Shown here in pieces: positions 1 through 9,291 of a stretch of DNA of 64,000 nt. A model generated the notes under the pieces. It was given only the letters and a program-made list of their open reading frames with translations, was not told the DNA's origin and did no database searches. The stretch is from an uncultured Lachnospiraceae bacterium. GTDB taxonomy: Bacteria > Bacillota > Clostridia > Lachnospirales > Lachnospiraceae. Numbering within the stretch: the first letter of the stretch is position 1; each line of letters begins with the position of its first letter. The translations under genes were made by a program, and so were the position numbers. The stretch spans positions 41,362-105,361 of the forward strand of contig CAKRYY010000002.1 of assembly GCA_934432885.1 (NCBI GenBank), read 5' to 3'.

Positions 1-1427
1 AGCAAAAATGCCGTCCACAGACCGTTTTTCTTTGTCGGGCAGAAGCTTTCTGTCTTCTCGCTGACGTTTTTACAGCAAAGCAGCATTATCCACGCAATTC
101 CCATATAAAGCGCCGACAGCAGCAAATCGCAGCCAGCCAATCCGACCAGCGACCTATCCAGACGCAGCAGCTTAAGCACATAAAAAAATTCAGGCGTCCT
201 AAACTGCTGCCAAAAAGCAGCAGGAACATTGGAAAGTACATAATCGCCGCAGGCAATCCGCTTCATCACGACAGCCGCCTGCCCCATATTTTCTGCCCTG
301 AAAAAAATCAGTGATCCGCCCCAAAATGTCAAACTGAAAAACCGGGTAATTATCTTTGGTATCTTTTCTACTCCTTCTAAAAAGCGCCTTGTCAGGACAT
401 ATCCAATCCCATGCAAAGCTCCCCAGCAAAAAAAGGTCCAACCAGACCCATGCCAGATTCCACTGACCAAATATACCATAAACATATTGAAGCTGGTTCG
501 AAGCGCTCCCTTTCTATTTCCACCAAGTGGTATGTAAAGATACCTGGTAAAAAAGCGGGTGAGTGTAATATGCCAGCGTTTCCAGAAATCAACCAGATTG
601 ACCGCCTTGTATGGCGAAAGGAAATTGACGGGAATCTCAATGTTAAACATAAACCCGATTCCCCGTGCCATATCGCAGTAGCCGCTGAAGTCAAAATAGA
701 GCTGCACCATATAGCAGACCACCATCCAAAGCGCAGCAAGCCCGTTTAACGTTTCCAGACTGCCAAAGCCAAAGGAAACCGCTTTTCCAAAAATATCCGC
801 GATCAGTATCTTTTTTGCAAGACCCTGTGCAAATGCGTAAAGCCCTTTTGCCGCATTTGCCGGACAAAACGCCTTTTTCTGCAGGTCCGCAAACTGCCCT
901 ATCATTTCATCGTGTGTAACGATCGGCCCCGCAACGAGCTGTGGGAAGAAGGTTACAAAGAGCGCATAGTCCAAAAAGGAGTAGCCCTTTGTCTCTCCCC
1001 GATAGCTGTCCACCAAAAAGCCAACCTGCTGGAAGGTAAAAAAGCTGATGCCAAGCGGTAGCAGCACCTTCTTAAGCGGCAGATCCAGATGAAAAGCCGC
1101 ATTCATATTCTCCAGAAAAAAGTCATAATACTTATAATAAAACAAAACGCCCAAATTGGCAAAAACACCAACTGCCGTCAGATACTTCCTGCGCCGGCTG
1201 TCATCTTCCCACCTGCCCGTCAAAAGCCGGTATAAAAAATAATTGAATAGAATACTGCCCAGTATAATCGGCAGATAATGAATATTGAAATAGGCATAAA
1301 ACCAGAGCGACATCCCTGTCAGCCAGATTTTTCCCCACTCATATTTTTCCCGTGCGTTGCAGAAAAAATATCCTGCAAGGCTTAAGGGAAGAAACAATAA
1401 AAGAAACAGATACGAATTAAAAAGCAT
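1..1427 (-). CDS. MBOAT family O-acyltransferase (3' end cut by window edge)
   Basis: This is a multi-pass membrane acyltransferase of the AlgI/DltB type, which moves an acyl or aminoacyl group across the membrane onto an extracellular glycan. About 475 residues are visible, and the frame is still open at base 1. It shows the family hallmark FWKRWHITLTRFF, then YIPLGGNRKG and the catalytic-His segment SGIWHGSGW. It also has the usual early motifs PLGISFFTFQQVGF and FPQLVAGPI. The ATG lies 2 nt after the stop of the acyltransferase-3 gene, so it is the fourth gene of the AMP-ligase/decarboxylase operon. By analogy with Dlt systems it would use an ACP-bound substrate made by that ligase. No ACP gene is visible, so one may lie beyond base 1. 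The acyl group and acceptor are unknown. Confidence 0.9.
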   Translation of the reverse strand, partial: MLFNSYLFLLLFLPLSLAGYFFCNAREKYEWGKIWLTGMSLWFYAYFNIHYLPIILGSILFNYFLYRLLTGRWEDDSRRRKYLTAVGVFANLGVLFYYKYYDFFLENMNAAFHLDLPLKKVLLPLGISFFTFQQVGFLVDSYRGETKGYSFLDYALFVTFFPQLVAGPIVTHDEMIGQFADLQKKAFCPANAAKGLYAFAQGLAKKILIADIFGKAVSFGFGSLETLNGLAALWMVVCYMVQLYFDFSGYCDMARGIGFMFNIEIPVNFLSPYKAVNLVDFWKRWHITLTRFFTRYLYIPLGGNRKGALRTSFNMFMVYLVSGIWHGSGWTFFCWGALHGIGYVLTRRFLEGVEKIPKIITRFFSLTFWGGSLIFFRAENMGQAAVVMKRIACGDYVLSNVPAAFWQQFRTPEFFYVLKLLRLDRSLVGLAGCDLLLSALYMGIAWIMLLCCKNVSEKTESFCPTKKNGLWTAFL

Positions 1428-1429
1428 AA

Positions 1430-2419
1430 TTATCCTTCTTCGGGAATCCCACAGCACACCCGAAACAGTTTTGTCTTTGGCAAAAGATAGCAGGATAATG
1501 CAAGCACGATTCCTGTATCCAAGATAAAGTTTCCGCAGATAATGACTACCGGACTACGAATTTCCAAAACGGAAACCATCAGCGTTCTCGTCAGAACAAG
1601 CGCATAAGCATCCAGCAGGTACATCTGCAGGGACCATCTTCCGCATAAATTCAAAAAGCGCTCAAGCCTTTTCCCAATACAGCCTGCCAGCGCAAAGAAA
1701 AAGAAAAAGCTGGCAGCCACACAGAGCAGCTCAACATAGCGGTTCTGACCCGATGCAGGAATTCCTGCAAATGCCGCCAGCATACAAAACAGTGCCGGCA
1801 GCAGATTTCGACGCTGTCCAAGCAGCTTTGACAAAATCATTTCTTTTTTTCGCAGAATATATCCCAGAATATAATAAAGCAGGTACTGACTGACCATATT
1901 CAAAAGCAGGAAATCCGTCATAAACGGCTTTATGGCATACAGTAAAAGACCAAGCAGCGCTGTCAAAGCAGCTCCCACCCTGCCTGTACAGTACAGTCTG
2001 TCAAACAGCGGAAATACCATTGCAAGCACAAACAGTGTCCACAAAAACCAGTCGCTTCCGCCATAACACAGGAAATCCAAAATGGCTTCCTTTCCATCCA
2101 TCTGCTCGTGCACAAGCGGATTGGGAATCATCCTCGGAAGTATGTCAAGCAGCGAAAATACCAGATGTGGAATCAAAATCCGCCTGCATTTTCTAAGCGC
2201 ATAAGCCCCGTAGCCTCCCCGGAAGGAATAGCAGAAGCCGGATACCAGAAAAAAGAGCGGCATCTGCACCGTCCATAAAAAGGTATGCAGGCTGCTGCAC
2301 CATGAAATCTCATGGAGATCTATAGGGAATACGATAATCGAATGATAGAGCAGCACCATCAAAATCGCCATTCCACGCAGACTATCAAATTCTTTCCATC
2401 TTTTCTTTTCTGCCATCAT
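1430..2419 (-). CDS. acyltransferase-3 (OafA/NodX type) membrane protein
   Basis: Integral-membrane acyltransferase of the PF01757 type, which usually O-acetylates surface sugars. The protein has 329 residues and about ten hydrophobic helices. The N-terminal signature FDSLRGMAILMVLLYHS carries the family's R..D/H elements, and WTVQMPLFFLVSGF follows, as in OafA-like proteins. There is no C-terminal SGNH domain, so it is the short form. It overlaps the decarboxylase gene by an ATGA and is followed after 2 nt by the MBOAT gene. Two consecutive ATG codons are possible starts. Having an acyltransferase-3 and an MBOAT in one operon suggests two different acyl decorations, or one acting on a small molecule. 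The substrate cannot be told from sequence. Confidence 0.85.
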   Translation of the reverse strand: MMAEKKRWKEFDSLRGMAILMVLLYHSIIVFPIDLHEISWCSSLHTFLWTVQMPLFFLVSGFCYSFRGGYGAYALRKCRRILIPHLVFSLLDILPRMIPNPLVHEQMDGKEAILDFLCYGGSDWFLWTLFVLAMVFPLFDRLYCTGRVGAALTALLGLLLYAIKPFMTDFLLLNMVSQYLLYYILGYILRKKEMILSKLLGQRRNLLPALFCMLAAFAGIPASGQNRYVELLCVAASFFFFFALAGCIGKRLERFLNLCGRWSLQMYLLDAYALVLTRTLMVSVLEIRSPVVIICGNFILDTGIVLALSCYLLPKTKLFRVCCGIPEEG

Positions 2420-3669
2420 CCTCTGCCTGCAAAATTGAAATCACTTGTCTCAATACTGTCTCTTACAAGGAAAAGACCTGTCTTTTCCTGATAGAAATAA
2501 ACCTTCGGCATACGTCTGCTCAGGAACAGATAAATCCCTTCTGTGATAGAGTAGGCACCGATATTATGAAAAATCAATATATCATCCAGTTCAAGATTAT
2601 GCAGGCCTGCTTTTCGTATCAGAACATCTGCAAAGGTACAAAGAGAGCCACAGATACACCAGTCTCTGTAAGCGTCCGCTTCCTCCTGCGGCATGTTATC
2701 AGCATCTGCCGGCTTTTTAACTTCCTCACAGAAGTCCTCCTTCTTATGGTAATGAGTCAGCATCGGAAGCCGCATTGCCATATTCTGTCCATAGTAATTT
2801 ACGTGGTTGATACCGCCGTCAATCAGTGCAAAGCCTCTGCCCTCATTTTCTTTTATGTCCACAATAGAAGCCGCATAATGCCCGCAGCCGGAAGCAAGGT
2901 ATCTCCCCAGCTCAAAAACAAAATGGTATTTATCTCCCCGCTCCTCCAAAAAAGAAACCAGCATTTCCAGCTCCCCATAGGGAGCGTCAAAATCCTCACC
3001 CACAAAATAGGGTACCTTTAACCCCGGGCCATACTCTATTGTCTGCGCCAGAAAACCATACTTTGTCTCCAGCATTTTGACATATTCCAGAATAAATTCC
3101 AGCTCTTCCAGTGTTTTTTTCAGCTTTTTCTGTGTTCCGGTAAAATACTGCACACCCACTATCTGCAGATACGGATAAGCTTCCCTCTCGGCAATGATTT
3201 TCTGAAGCTGTATGCTATCTATGCCAAACTGTGCGCCACTTGAAAGACGGGGTAGCACCTTCAAAACCTCTTTTCTTTCCTCAGCACACTCCCGCACCAG
3301 TTCAAACTGTCTGACAGATTCCAGCGTAATAACGCCAACGCCTGCCTCCACTGCGCGGTAAATATCCTCTTTTTGTTTATTGACACCGGAAAATACAATT
3401 TTTTCAGTATTTATGCCTGCGCGAAGACAGATTGCAAGCTCTCCCGGCGAGCAGACCTCATATTTTTCCAAATAGGCATCCATCGGCTCTATCAAAAAAG
3501 GATTCGCTTTTATTGCATAGCAAAGCGTCATATTTTCCAAAAGCCGGCATTTTACATTGCGGATATGCTCACACAGCGCATCTGTATCAAATACATAAAA
3601 AGGCGTCTTCTCCTTCTGGCTGCTTTTTAAGCGGCAGATTTCCTTTTGCAGGGCTTCCTTTTGCTTCAT
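2416..3669 (-). CDS. PLP-dependent decarboxylase, fold type III (DAP/ornithine decarboxylase family)
   Basis: Group IV (alanine-racemase fold) decarboxylase of 417 residues, about the normal length. The PLP lysine is K54 in CYAIKANP. The phosphate-binding ELGRYLASGCG region and the C-terminal substrate/dimer motif CGSLCTFADVL with DDILIFHNIGAYS are present. Family members decarboxylate diaminopimelate, ornithine, lysine or arginine, or atypical carrier-bound amino acids. It overlaps the AMP-ligase gene by ATGA. A neighbouring amino-acid ligase plus PLP decarboxylase is also known from exosortase-A exopolysaccharide loci, where the pair co-occurs with an ACP. By context it may make an amine or modified amino acid for glycan decoration. 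It is unlikely to be the housekeeping LysA given this neighbourhood, but sequence alone does not prove that. Confidence 0.85.
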   Translation of the reverse strand: MKQKEALQKEICRLKSSQKEKTPFYVFDTDALCEHIRNVKCRLLENMTLCYAIKANPFLIEPMDAYLEKYEVCSPGELAICLRAGINTEKIVFSGVNKQKEDIYRAVEAGVGVITLESVRQFELVRECAEERKEVLKVLPRLSSGAQFGIDSIQLQKIIAEREAYPYLQIVGVQYFTGTQKKLKKTLEELEFILEYVKMLETKYGFLAQTIEYGPGLKVPYFVGEDFDAPYGELEMLVSFLEERGDKYHFVFELGRYLASGCGHYAASIVDIKENEGRGFALIDGGINHVNYYGQNMAMRLPMLTHYHKKEDFCEEVKKPADADNMPQEEADAYRDWCICGSLCTFADVLIRKAGLHNLELDDILIFHNIGAYSITEGIYLFLSRRMPKVYFYQEKTGLFLVRDSIETSDFNFAGRG

Positions 3670-5210
3670 ACCTTCTCCTTCTGTGGCTTTTCCAAAAGCG
3701 TCTTTTTCAGCCGCACTCTGTCTATCTTACCATGTTCGCTCATCGGCAGCTTTTCATAATATTCATATCGGTTAGGGAACATGTACTTCGGAATATAATC
3801 TGCAAGCCCCAATGCAATCTCTTTTTTACATTCCTCTGCCGCCTGATAAAACAGTACAATCTTTCCTTCTGCTTCATCATAAAGACAGCAGGCATTCTCA
3901 ATAAACGGAAGCGCATTTACTGCAATTTCCACTTCTCCAAGCTCAATGCGGTGTCCCATGTGCTTGATCTGATAATCTCTTCTGGACGCAAACATCAGCT
4001 CACCCCGCGCATTGTAGCTGCCTAAATCTCCGGTATGATAAACCTTTTCCTCGTAAGCATTCTGGAAAGGGCTCTGGGTAAACGCTTCCTTTGTTTTTTC
4101 CGGATTTCCATAATATCCAAGCGCCAGAGAAGTACCCCTGACGCAGATTTCTCCTACCTCACCCGGCTCTGTTACAAGCCTTCCATCCTCTGAATTCCAG
4201 AGATATACCTGTGTATTACGAAATGCCCTTCCGATTGGCAGTGCCTCTGTCAGGGAGAATTCCCTGTCAACAATATAATACGTACAATTACAGGTAATTT
4301 CAGTAGGTCCGTACAGGTTTACAAACTGCGCCTCTTTTACGTGCTCCTGCCAATACTTAAGCACCTTTACCGGCATTACCTCCCCGGAAAACATAATCAG
4401 GCGCAGATACTTCGGCACACTTTTTTCAAAGGTTTTGAAATTCTCCACAATATGAAGCGCCGAAACCGCCCATATAATGGTATTCACACTCCTGTCATTC
4501 AGATAATCAATCAGCTGACCCGGAAATGAAAAATATTTTTTAGGAATCACTTCTACGGTAGCGCCCATCCGCAGCGCATTATAAATATCCTTAACGGACA
4601 CATCAAAATCAAATGGCGCCTGATTACCGAATACTGCTTCCTTCGGGAAGGCAAACGCTGTCTGAAACTGCTCTACCAGATCGACTACCGAGCGATGGTT
4701 TACCAACACCCCTTTGGGAATTCCTGTAGAGCCGGAGGTAAAGATTGCATACAACGGATCTGTATCCAATGCCGCTTCCCTGATGTCTGCAAGCGCTTCC
4801 TCCGCTATCTGCTTCTGCTCCATAAGCTGCTCATACGAATACAGGGCAGTGCCGTTAAGCTCCAGATACGGTTTTTCTCTCTTCGGCATACTCTGCAATA
4901 CCATGACGGGCTGAAGCGTCTGAAAAATCAATTCAATTCGATGTCTGGGCAGTGTAAAATCCACCGGCACGTAAAAGTTACCGCTTGCCACAACGCCAAG
5001 AAACAGTTCTATCGAGCGTATATTCCTGTCAATCAGCACTGCAATCGGACGGTTTTTAAAGCTGCCGCAATTTATAATATAAGAAGCAATACGTTTTACA
5101 TTCTGTAAAAGCTCGCTGTAAGATACACGCTCCTTCTCATCTGCAAGAGCGGTTTTCTGCGGCATATCCTTTGCCGCGGCATCCAGCCATTCCAATACGT
5201 TGATTGTCAT
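3666..5210 (-). CDS. amino-acid adenylation enzyme (DltA-like AMP ligase)
   Basis: Stand-alone adenylation protein of 514 residues that would activate a carboxylate, probably an amino acid, and load it on a carrier protein. Visible core motifs are A3 YAIFTSGSTGIPKG, A4 FDFDVSVKDIY (the Asp often contacts an alpha-amino group), A5 NLYGPTEIT, A7 YHTGDLG, A8 RRDYQIKHMGHRIELGEVE and A10 EHGKIDR with the catalytic lysine. No carrier domain is attached. I chose the ATG at 5210 because GGAGG at 5220-5216 is its ribosome site. A start at 5222 would place this Shine-Dalgarno inside the gene. It is the first gene of the operon, behind the promoter at 5286-5314. It resembles DltA, but the adjacent decarboxylase argues for a substrate other than plain D-alanine. 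Confidence 0.9.
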   Translation of the reverse strand: MTINVLEWLDAAAKDMPQKTALADEKERVSYSELLQNVKRIASYIINCGSFKNRPIAVLIDRNIRSIELFLGVVASGNFYVPVDFTLPRHRIELIFQTLQPVMVLQSMPKREKPYLELNGTALYSYEQLMEQKQIAEEALADIREAALDTDPLYAIFTSGSTGIPKGVLVNHRSVVDLVEQFQTAFAFPKEAVFGNQAPFDFDVSVKDIYNALRMGATVEVIPKKYFSFPGQLIDYLNDRSVNTIIWAVSALHIVENFKTFEKSVPKYLRLIMFSGEVMPVKVLKYWQEHVKEAQFVNLYGPTEITCNCTYYIVDREFSLTEALPIGRAFRNTQVYLWNSEDGRLVTEPGEVGEICVRGTSLALGYYGNPEKTKEAFTQSPFQNAYEEKVYHTGDLGSYNARGELMFASRRDYQIKHMGHRIELGEVEIAVNALPFIENACCLYDEAEGKIVLFYQAAEECKKEIALGLADYIPKYMFPNRYEYYEKLPMSEHGKIDRVRLKKTLLEKPQKEKV

Positions 5211-5220
5211 TCTTTCCTCC
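5211..5220 (-). promoter_or_regulatory. ribosome binding site that fixes the AMP-ligase start
   Basis: On the minus strand GGAGGAAAGA immediately precedes the ATG at 5210-5208, leaving 5 nt between GGAGG and the start. The longer frame beginning at 5222 uses an ATG that overlaps this GGAGG and has no comparable site of its own. Confidence 0.8.
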
Positions 5221-5285
5221 ATTTTTATCTCTATTGCTCTGCTGCATCATGAAACAGAGTAATCCTTCTACATAAAATCTACATA

Positions 5286-5314
5286 ATTGTAGCATTTCTG
5301 CCATGCACTTGCAA
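5286..5314 (-). promoter_or_regulatory. promoter of the AMP-ligase operon
   Basis: Minus strand: -35 TTGCAA at 5314-5309, a 17-nt spacer, then -10 TACAAT at 5291-5286. The spacer ends in TGC, giving an extended TGnTACAAT. Transcription would start near 5279 and leave a leader of about 70 nt. It is divergent from the promoter at 5363-5391. Confidence 0.65.
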
Positions 5315-5362
5315 GGCTGGGCTGATAAGGCGCAAAATTTCCTCCTCTCATACCGCCCAGAA

Positions 5363-5391
5363 TTGACACTCACTGTAAAATATATCATAAT
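5363..5391 (+). promoter_or_regulatory. promoter of the 5428-9291 operon
   Basis: A perfect -35 TTGACA at 5363-5368, a 17-nt spacer and -10 CATAAT at 5386-5391. The predicted start of transcription is near 5398, about 30 nt before the ATG at 5428. GGAAAGGA precedes that ATG. Confidence 0.75.
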
Positions 5392-5427
5392 AGCCTAAAA
5401 GAATATTTTATCGGAAAGGACGTTTTC

Positions 5428-6096
5428 ATGGACAGCAAGCTTCTAAAAAAACTGTTTTCCTTTTATCCATATCTGATTGTTTTGCTCGTTTTTCTTCTTT
5501 GTCTCTGCGTATGGCCCCTGCGGCTGTTCGGGCATACTATATACGAAAATACCTCCTCAGAGGAGGGCATCTTTCCCAATCTGGAGCTTTCCGGCGGTGA
5601 AGCTGCATCCGGGCAGTTTTACCCGGCGCATGCAAGGCTTGAGAGCATTTCCTTTCAGTTTTTAAGCAGCGGCTCGGCTAAGGACGGCAAGGTCACACTT
5701 TCCCTGACCGACATCGCTGGCACGCCCATCTGTGAAACGACGCTTACGTCCGGTGACATCATGAACTACAGATGGGTCAGCTTTCCCATAGAGCAGACGC
5801 TTTCAACCGATAACTGCTATGTCTGGAGCCTTCAGGCGCAGGACTACGAGGATGCTTCCCTTGCGCTTTATACAGGTTCTCCCCTTATCGGTCCTGAGGC
5901 AGAGCTGACGGATACGACAGGCTTTTACTATAACTGGATTCCCCATGACAATCTTACCTGTGCTATCCGCTTCTCTTATACTGACAAGATTGATTCTGCC
6001 CACAAGCTTGCATATTGGGCAGCCTTTGTTCTGTTTGGCATGCTGCTGTATGCTGCCTGCCGCCGAATTGAGACTATGCAGGAGGATGTGAAATGA
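5428..6096 (+). CDS. membrane-anchored protein of unknown function with extracytoplasmic domain
   Basis: I do not recognise a named family. The 222-residue protein has a transmembrane helix near residues 13-35, an extracytoplasmic segment of about 155 residues rich in beta-type sequence, and a second helix near 192-212. The middle part has alternating polar/hydrophobic stretches and a single NLTC, and looks like a small beta-sandwich similar in style to the N-terminal external domain of the next gene product. Its stop overlaps the start of the PTPS-related gene by 4 nt, so the two are translationally coupled and probably work together, perhaps as an accessory subunit of that transferase. It is the first gene after a strong promoter, with GGAAAGGA upstream. 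Confidence 0.7.
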   Translation: MDSKLLKKLFSFYPYLIVLLVFLLCLCVWPLRLFGHTIYENTSSEEGIFPNLELSGGEAASGQFYPAHARLESISFQFLSSGSAKDGKVTLSLTDIAGTPICETTLTSGDIMNYRWVSFPIEQTLSTDNCYVWSLQAQDYEDASLALYTGSPLIGPEAELTDTTGFYYNWIPHDNLTCAIRFSYTDKIDSAHKLAYWAAFVLFGMLLYAACRRIETMQEDVK

Positions 6097-8342
6097 TACA
6101 GAATATATGCAAAAAAATAATTCCCTATCTCCTGTTTCTCGCAGCTGGTATCTTTTTTCTGCTGATGTCAGATGAAAGCAGGATTCCTGTTACCGTAGAT
6201 GCCATCAATATGGAAAAGAGCGCAGGCTACGAGGATGGAACCGCTATCGGCCTTACTCCGGACAGCCAGTTCTCAGGAAAAATGCTGAGCGGTCCTGATT
6301 ACCTGTTGGATGCAGGATCCTACCGTCTTGGCGTGGCTTACCGCACAGACCATGAAGGGGATACCTTTACCGTCTATGATAATGGACGTGAAATCGAAAC
6401 CTTTGACTTACATGCAGACGCTACCTATCAGGAATTTCCGGTCACGCTTGAGAAATCCTCCCTTGCCTTTACCTACGAAATAAACTATGGCGGAAGCAGC
6501 TCGCTCCTTATCCAGAGTGTAACGCTGATTCCGGAGGGAAGATTTTACCGTGATACCGATTTTCTGATTGTGCTTTTAATCATCCTGACTGCACTCTTTG
6601 CGCTGTGGAGATTTCTTTCCACAAACAGTGCCCGTATACGTGAGGATTATACACTTCTTACCCTGCTTGGAATCGGATTGTTTGCATGTCTTCCCTATCT
6701 GAATACAGGACTTAACTGGGCAATCGATTTGTGCTATCACCTGATTCGGATTGAGGGCATTAAAGACGCTCTGCTTGCAGGACAGTTTCCTGTTATCCTC
6801 TATCCTGAGGCAATGCAGGGAAACGGCTATTTAAATACAATGTATCCAAATCTGTTTTTGTATATCCCTGCACTTTTAAGACTACAGGGGGTTTCTCTTG
6901 CAGACAGCTTTAAGTTCCTTATTTTTGTCTGCAATTTTGCAACTGCATTTTTGACCTACCACTGCACAAAAACCATTGGCGGCTCACAGAAAGCGGCGCT
7001 CCTTGCTTCCCTGCTTTATACCTGCTGCCCTTATCGCTTTACCAATATCTATGCAAGAGGCGCAGTCGGTGAATTTCTTGCAATGACCTTTTTTCCCCTC
7101 GTCTTTGCCGGTCTCTATCATATTTTGATTGGCAACCGGAAAAAATGGGGATATCTGACGCTTGGAATGGTGGGACTTTTGCACTGCCACATTCTAAGTG
7201 TAACGCTTGGAGGTATTTTCTGTGCGCTCTTTTGTGTTCTTTATATAAAAGAGCTGCTGATGCAGAAACGCATCCTTCAGCTCGGCGCTGCTGCCGGTAT
7301 GAGCCTTTTGCTTGGCATTGGCTTCCTCGTTCCTTTTCTGGATTTTTATAAAAACGAGGATTTATGGATGGATGCGCTTGCATTTGGCAGCTTTGAAGAG
7401 TACTCCCTTAATTTATCAGGCTTGTTTGGACTGCAGACCACCGGCGATTACTATGTGCTCACGCTGGGCATCCCGCTCGCCGTATGCTTTATCGTTTCGC
7501 TTGCCTATCTCCTGTTTGAGCATAAGGAAGAAAAGAATCCCTGCCGCAGGCTGCAGGAGGGTTATCTGTATGCACTCTTTCTTCTGGGCGCTTTCCTGAC
7601 CTTTATGATGCTTTCCTTCTTCCCTGGCTGGGAAATGATGACGCTGCCTTCCCTGAAGCTGGTTCTTGAAAAGATACAGTTTGCATGGAGACTGCTTGGC
7701 CCCGTCAGCCTGCTGTTTGCACTTACAGGCAGTATTCTGCTGTTCCGCTCCCGCATGCTGCGGAAATACAGCCGTATCCTGTTTGTGGCTTTGGCAGGAA
7801 TCTGTCTTTTATCCGCTACCCGTTTTAAGGACGGAGATTTTGCTTATGCTTCAGACGCTGTCTATACGCTTGGTCATGAAAGCAAGCTCATCGGAATTCC
7901 AAAAGGAAAAAATACCGTTGTATATCCATTTGAATGGCGTCTGCGCCACACCATAGATGCCGACATTGTTACGAAGCCGCAGCTTTCGGAAGATGCAAAA
8001 ATAAGTGACGCTGCTTATGCGCGGGAAGGCTTTACCAGCACACTTTCCTATACCTGCAATTCCTCCGGACAGTATATTGAGCTTCCTGTTACCTACTACA
8101 AAGGCTATCAGGCTCTGGACGAGGCAAATAAACCAGTTTTACTGGAAAATGGATACAATAACAGAATCCGGATTCCACTCGCAGATGATGGCATAACGCA
8201 TACCGTGACAGTGCGTTATGTGCTTCCAGCCTCCTATATCATCGCTACATGGATCTCACTTCTGACTGCTGTGCTTTGGCTGCTTGCCCCTGGCATCAGA
8301 AAATTACTTCTTATCAGAAAGGAAAACGCACATGTTAGATAA
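6093..8342 (+). CDS. PTPS-related large membrane protein, GT-C type glycosyltransferase candidate
   Basis: A 749-residue polytopic protein of the 'PTPS-related' membrane family seen in Firmicutes glycan loci. The name is historical, and the fold is GT-C-like. An N-terminal helix is followed by an external beta-rich domain (about residues 30-150), then about ten or more membrane helices, then a C-terminal external segment and a last helix. The first large loop after a helix contains NWAIDLCYHLIRIEG with the acidic/His residues expected of a lipid-phosphate-sugar-dependent active site, and YLNTMYPNLFLYIP follows. Its neighbour at 8332-9291 resembles a polyprenyl-phosphate-sugar synthase, so the pair could make and use a lipid-linked monosaccharide. 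Acceptor and sugar are unknown. Confidence 0.75.
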   Translation: MIQNICKKIIPYLLFLAAGIFFLLMSDESRIPVTVDAINMEKSAGYEDGTAIGLTPDSQFSGKMLSGPDYLLDAGSYRLGVAYRTDHEGDTFTVYDNGREIETFDLHADATYQEFPVTLEKSSLAFTYEINYGGSSSLLIQSVTLIPEGRFYRDTDFLIVLLIILTALFALWRFLSTNSARIREDYTLLTLLGIGLFACLPYLNTGLNWAIDLCYHLIRIEGIKDALLAGQFPVILYPEAMQGNGYLNTMYPNLFLYIPALLRLQGVSLADSFKFLIFVCNFATAFLTYHCTKTIGGSQKAALLASLLYTCCPYRFTNIYARGAVGEFLAMTFFPLVFAGLYHILIGNRKKWGYLTLGMVGLLHCHILSVTLGGIFCALFCVLYIKELLMQKRILQLGAAAGMSLLLGIGFLVPFLDFYKNEDLWMDALAFGSFEEYSLNLSGLFGLQTTGDYYVLTLGIPLAVCFIVSLAYLLFEHKEEKNPCRRLQEGYLYALFLLGAFLTFMMLSFFPGWEMMTLPSLKLVLEKIQFAWRLLGPVSLLFALTGSILLFRSRMLRKYSRILFVALAGICLLSATRFKDGDFAYASDAVYTLGHESKLIGIPKGKNTVVYPFEWRLRHTIDADIVTKPQLSEDAKISDAAYAREGFTSTLSYTCNSSGQYIELPVTYYKGYQALDEANKPVLLENGYNNRIRIPLADDGITHTVTVRYVLPASYIIATWISLLTAVLWLLAPGIRKLLLIRKENAHVR

Positions 8343-9291
8343 AATCGCCGTCCTGATTCCCTGCTATAACGAAGCACAAACCATTGAAAAGGTCGTTACC
8401 GATGCAAAGCAGGCGCTGCCTGAGGCTGTCATCTATGTCTATGACAATAATTCCACCGACGATACCGCAGCGATTGCCAAAAATGCCGGAGCGATTGTCC
8501 GCAAAGAATATCAGCAGGGAAAAGGCAACGTGATACGGCGTATGTTCCGTGAAATTGATGCACAGTGTTACCTGCTCATAGACGGGGATGACACCTATCC
8601 TTTAGAGCATGCAAGAGAAATGACAGACCGCGTCCTTTCGCGTCATGCCGATATGGTTGTCGGCGACAGATTGTCCTCCACCTATTTTTCAGAGAATAAG
8701 CGTCCCTTCCATAATTTCGGGAACTCTCTGGTTCGTGCCAGCATCAACCGGCTTTTTCATTCCGACATCAAAGACATTATGACCGGCTATCGGGCATTTG
8801 GATATTCCTTTGTCAAGACCTTCCCTGTTCTTTCACAGGGCTTTGAAATTGAAACAGAAATGACGATTCATGCGGTCTACAACCACATGCAGATTGAAAA
8901 TGTAATCGTTGATTACAGAGACAGACCCAGCGGAAGTGTTTCCAAGCTGAATACCTATTCCGATGGATTCCGGGTGCTGCGTATGATTCTGCGCCTCTTT
9001 AAGACTTACAAGCCGCTTGCCTTTTTTTCCATGATTGCGCTTTTTTTAATGCTGCTGGCTGCCGGCTTCTTTGTTCCGGTCTTTCTCAAGTTTCTGGAAA
9101 CACATCTGGTGCTTCAGATTCCTACGCTTGTTGTCTGCGGGTTTGTTACACTTGCCGCAATCCAGGCATTTTTCGCCGGTCTGATTCTAAGCAATATGAG
9201 CGAAACCAACAGAAGGGATTTTGAATACCAGTTTCAGAGAACTTCAGACGTCTACAAAAGATTAAAGCAGGAACAGAATCTGGAAGAATAA
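8332..9291 (+). CDS. GT2 glycosyltransferase, dolichyl-phosphate-mannose-synthase-like
   Basis: Family 2 transferase of 319 residues with a cytoplasmic GT-A domain (about 1-225) and two C-terminal membrane helices (about 230-285). The N terminus IAVLIPCYNEAQTIEKVV, the acidic DNNSTDDT and the metal-binding DGDDTYPLEH are clear. The ATG at 8332 has AGAAAGGA upstream and overlaps the previous gene by 11 nt. A longer frame from 8284 has no such site. Relatives transfer a sugar from a nucleotide donor to polyprenyl phosphate. Downstream the operon closes with the hairpin at 9342-9383. Confidence 0.85.
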   Translation: MLDKIAVLIPCYNEAQTIEKVVTDAKQALPEAVIYVYDNNSTDDTAAIAKNAGAIVRKEYQQGKGNVIRRMFREIDAQCYLLIDGDDTYPLEHAREMTDRVLSRHADMVVGDRLSSTYFSENKRPFHNFGNSLVRASINRLFHSDIKDIMTGYRAFGYSFVKTFPVLSQGFEIETEMTIHAVYNHMQIENVIVDYRDRPSGSVSKLNTYSDGFRVLRMILRLFKTYKPLAFFSMIALFLMLLAAGFFVPVFLKFLETHLVLQIPTLVVCGFVTLAAIQAFFAGLILSNMSETNRRDFEYQFQRTSDVYKRLKQEQNLEE

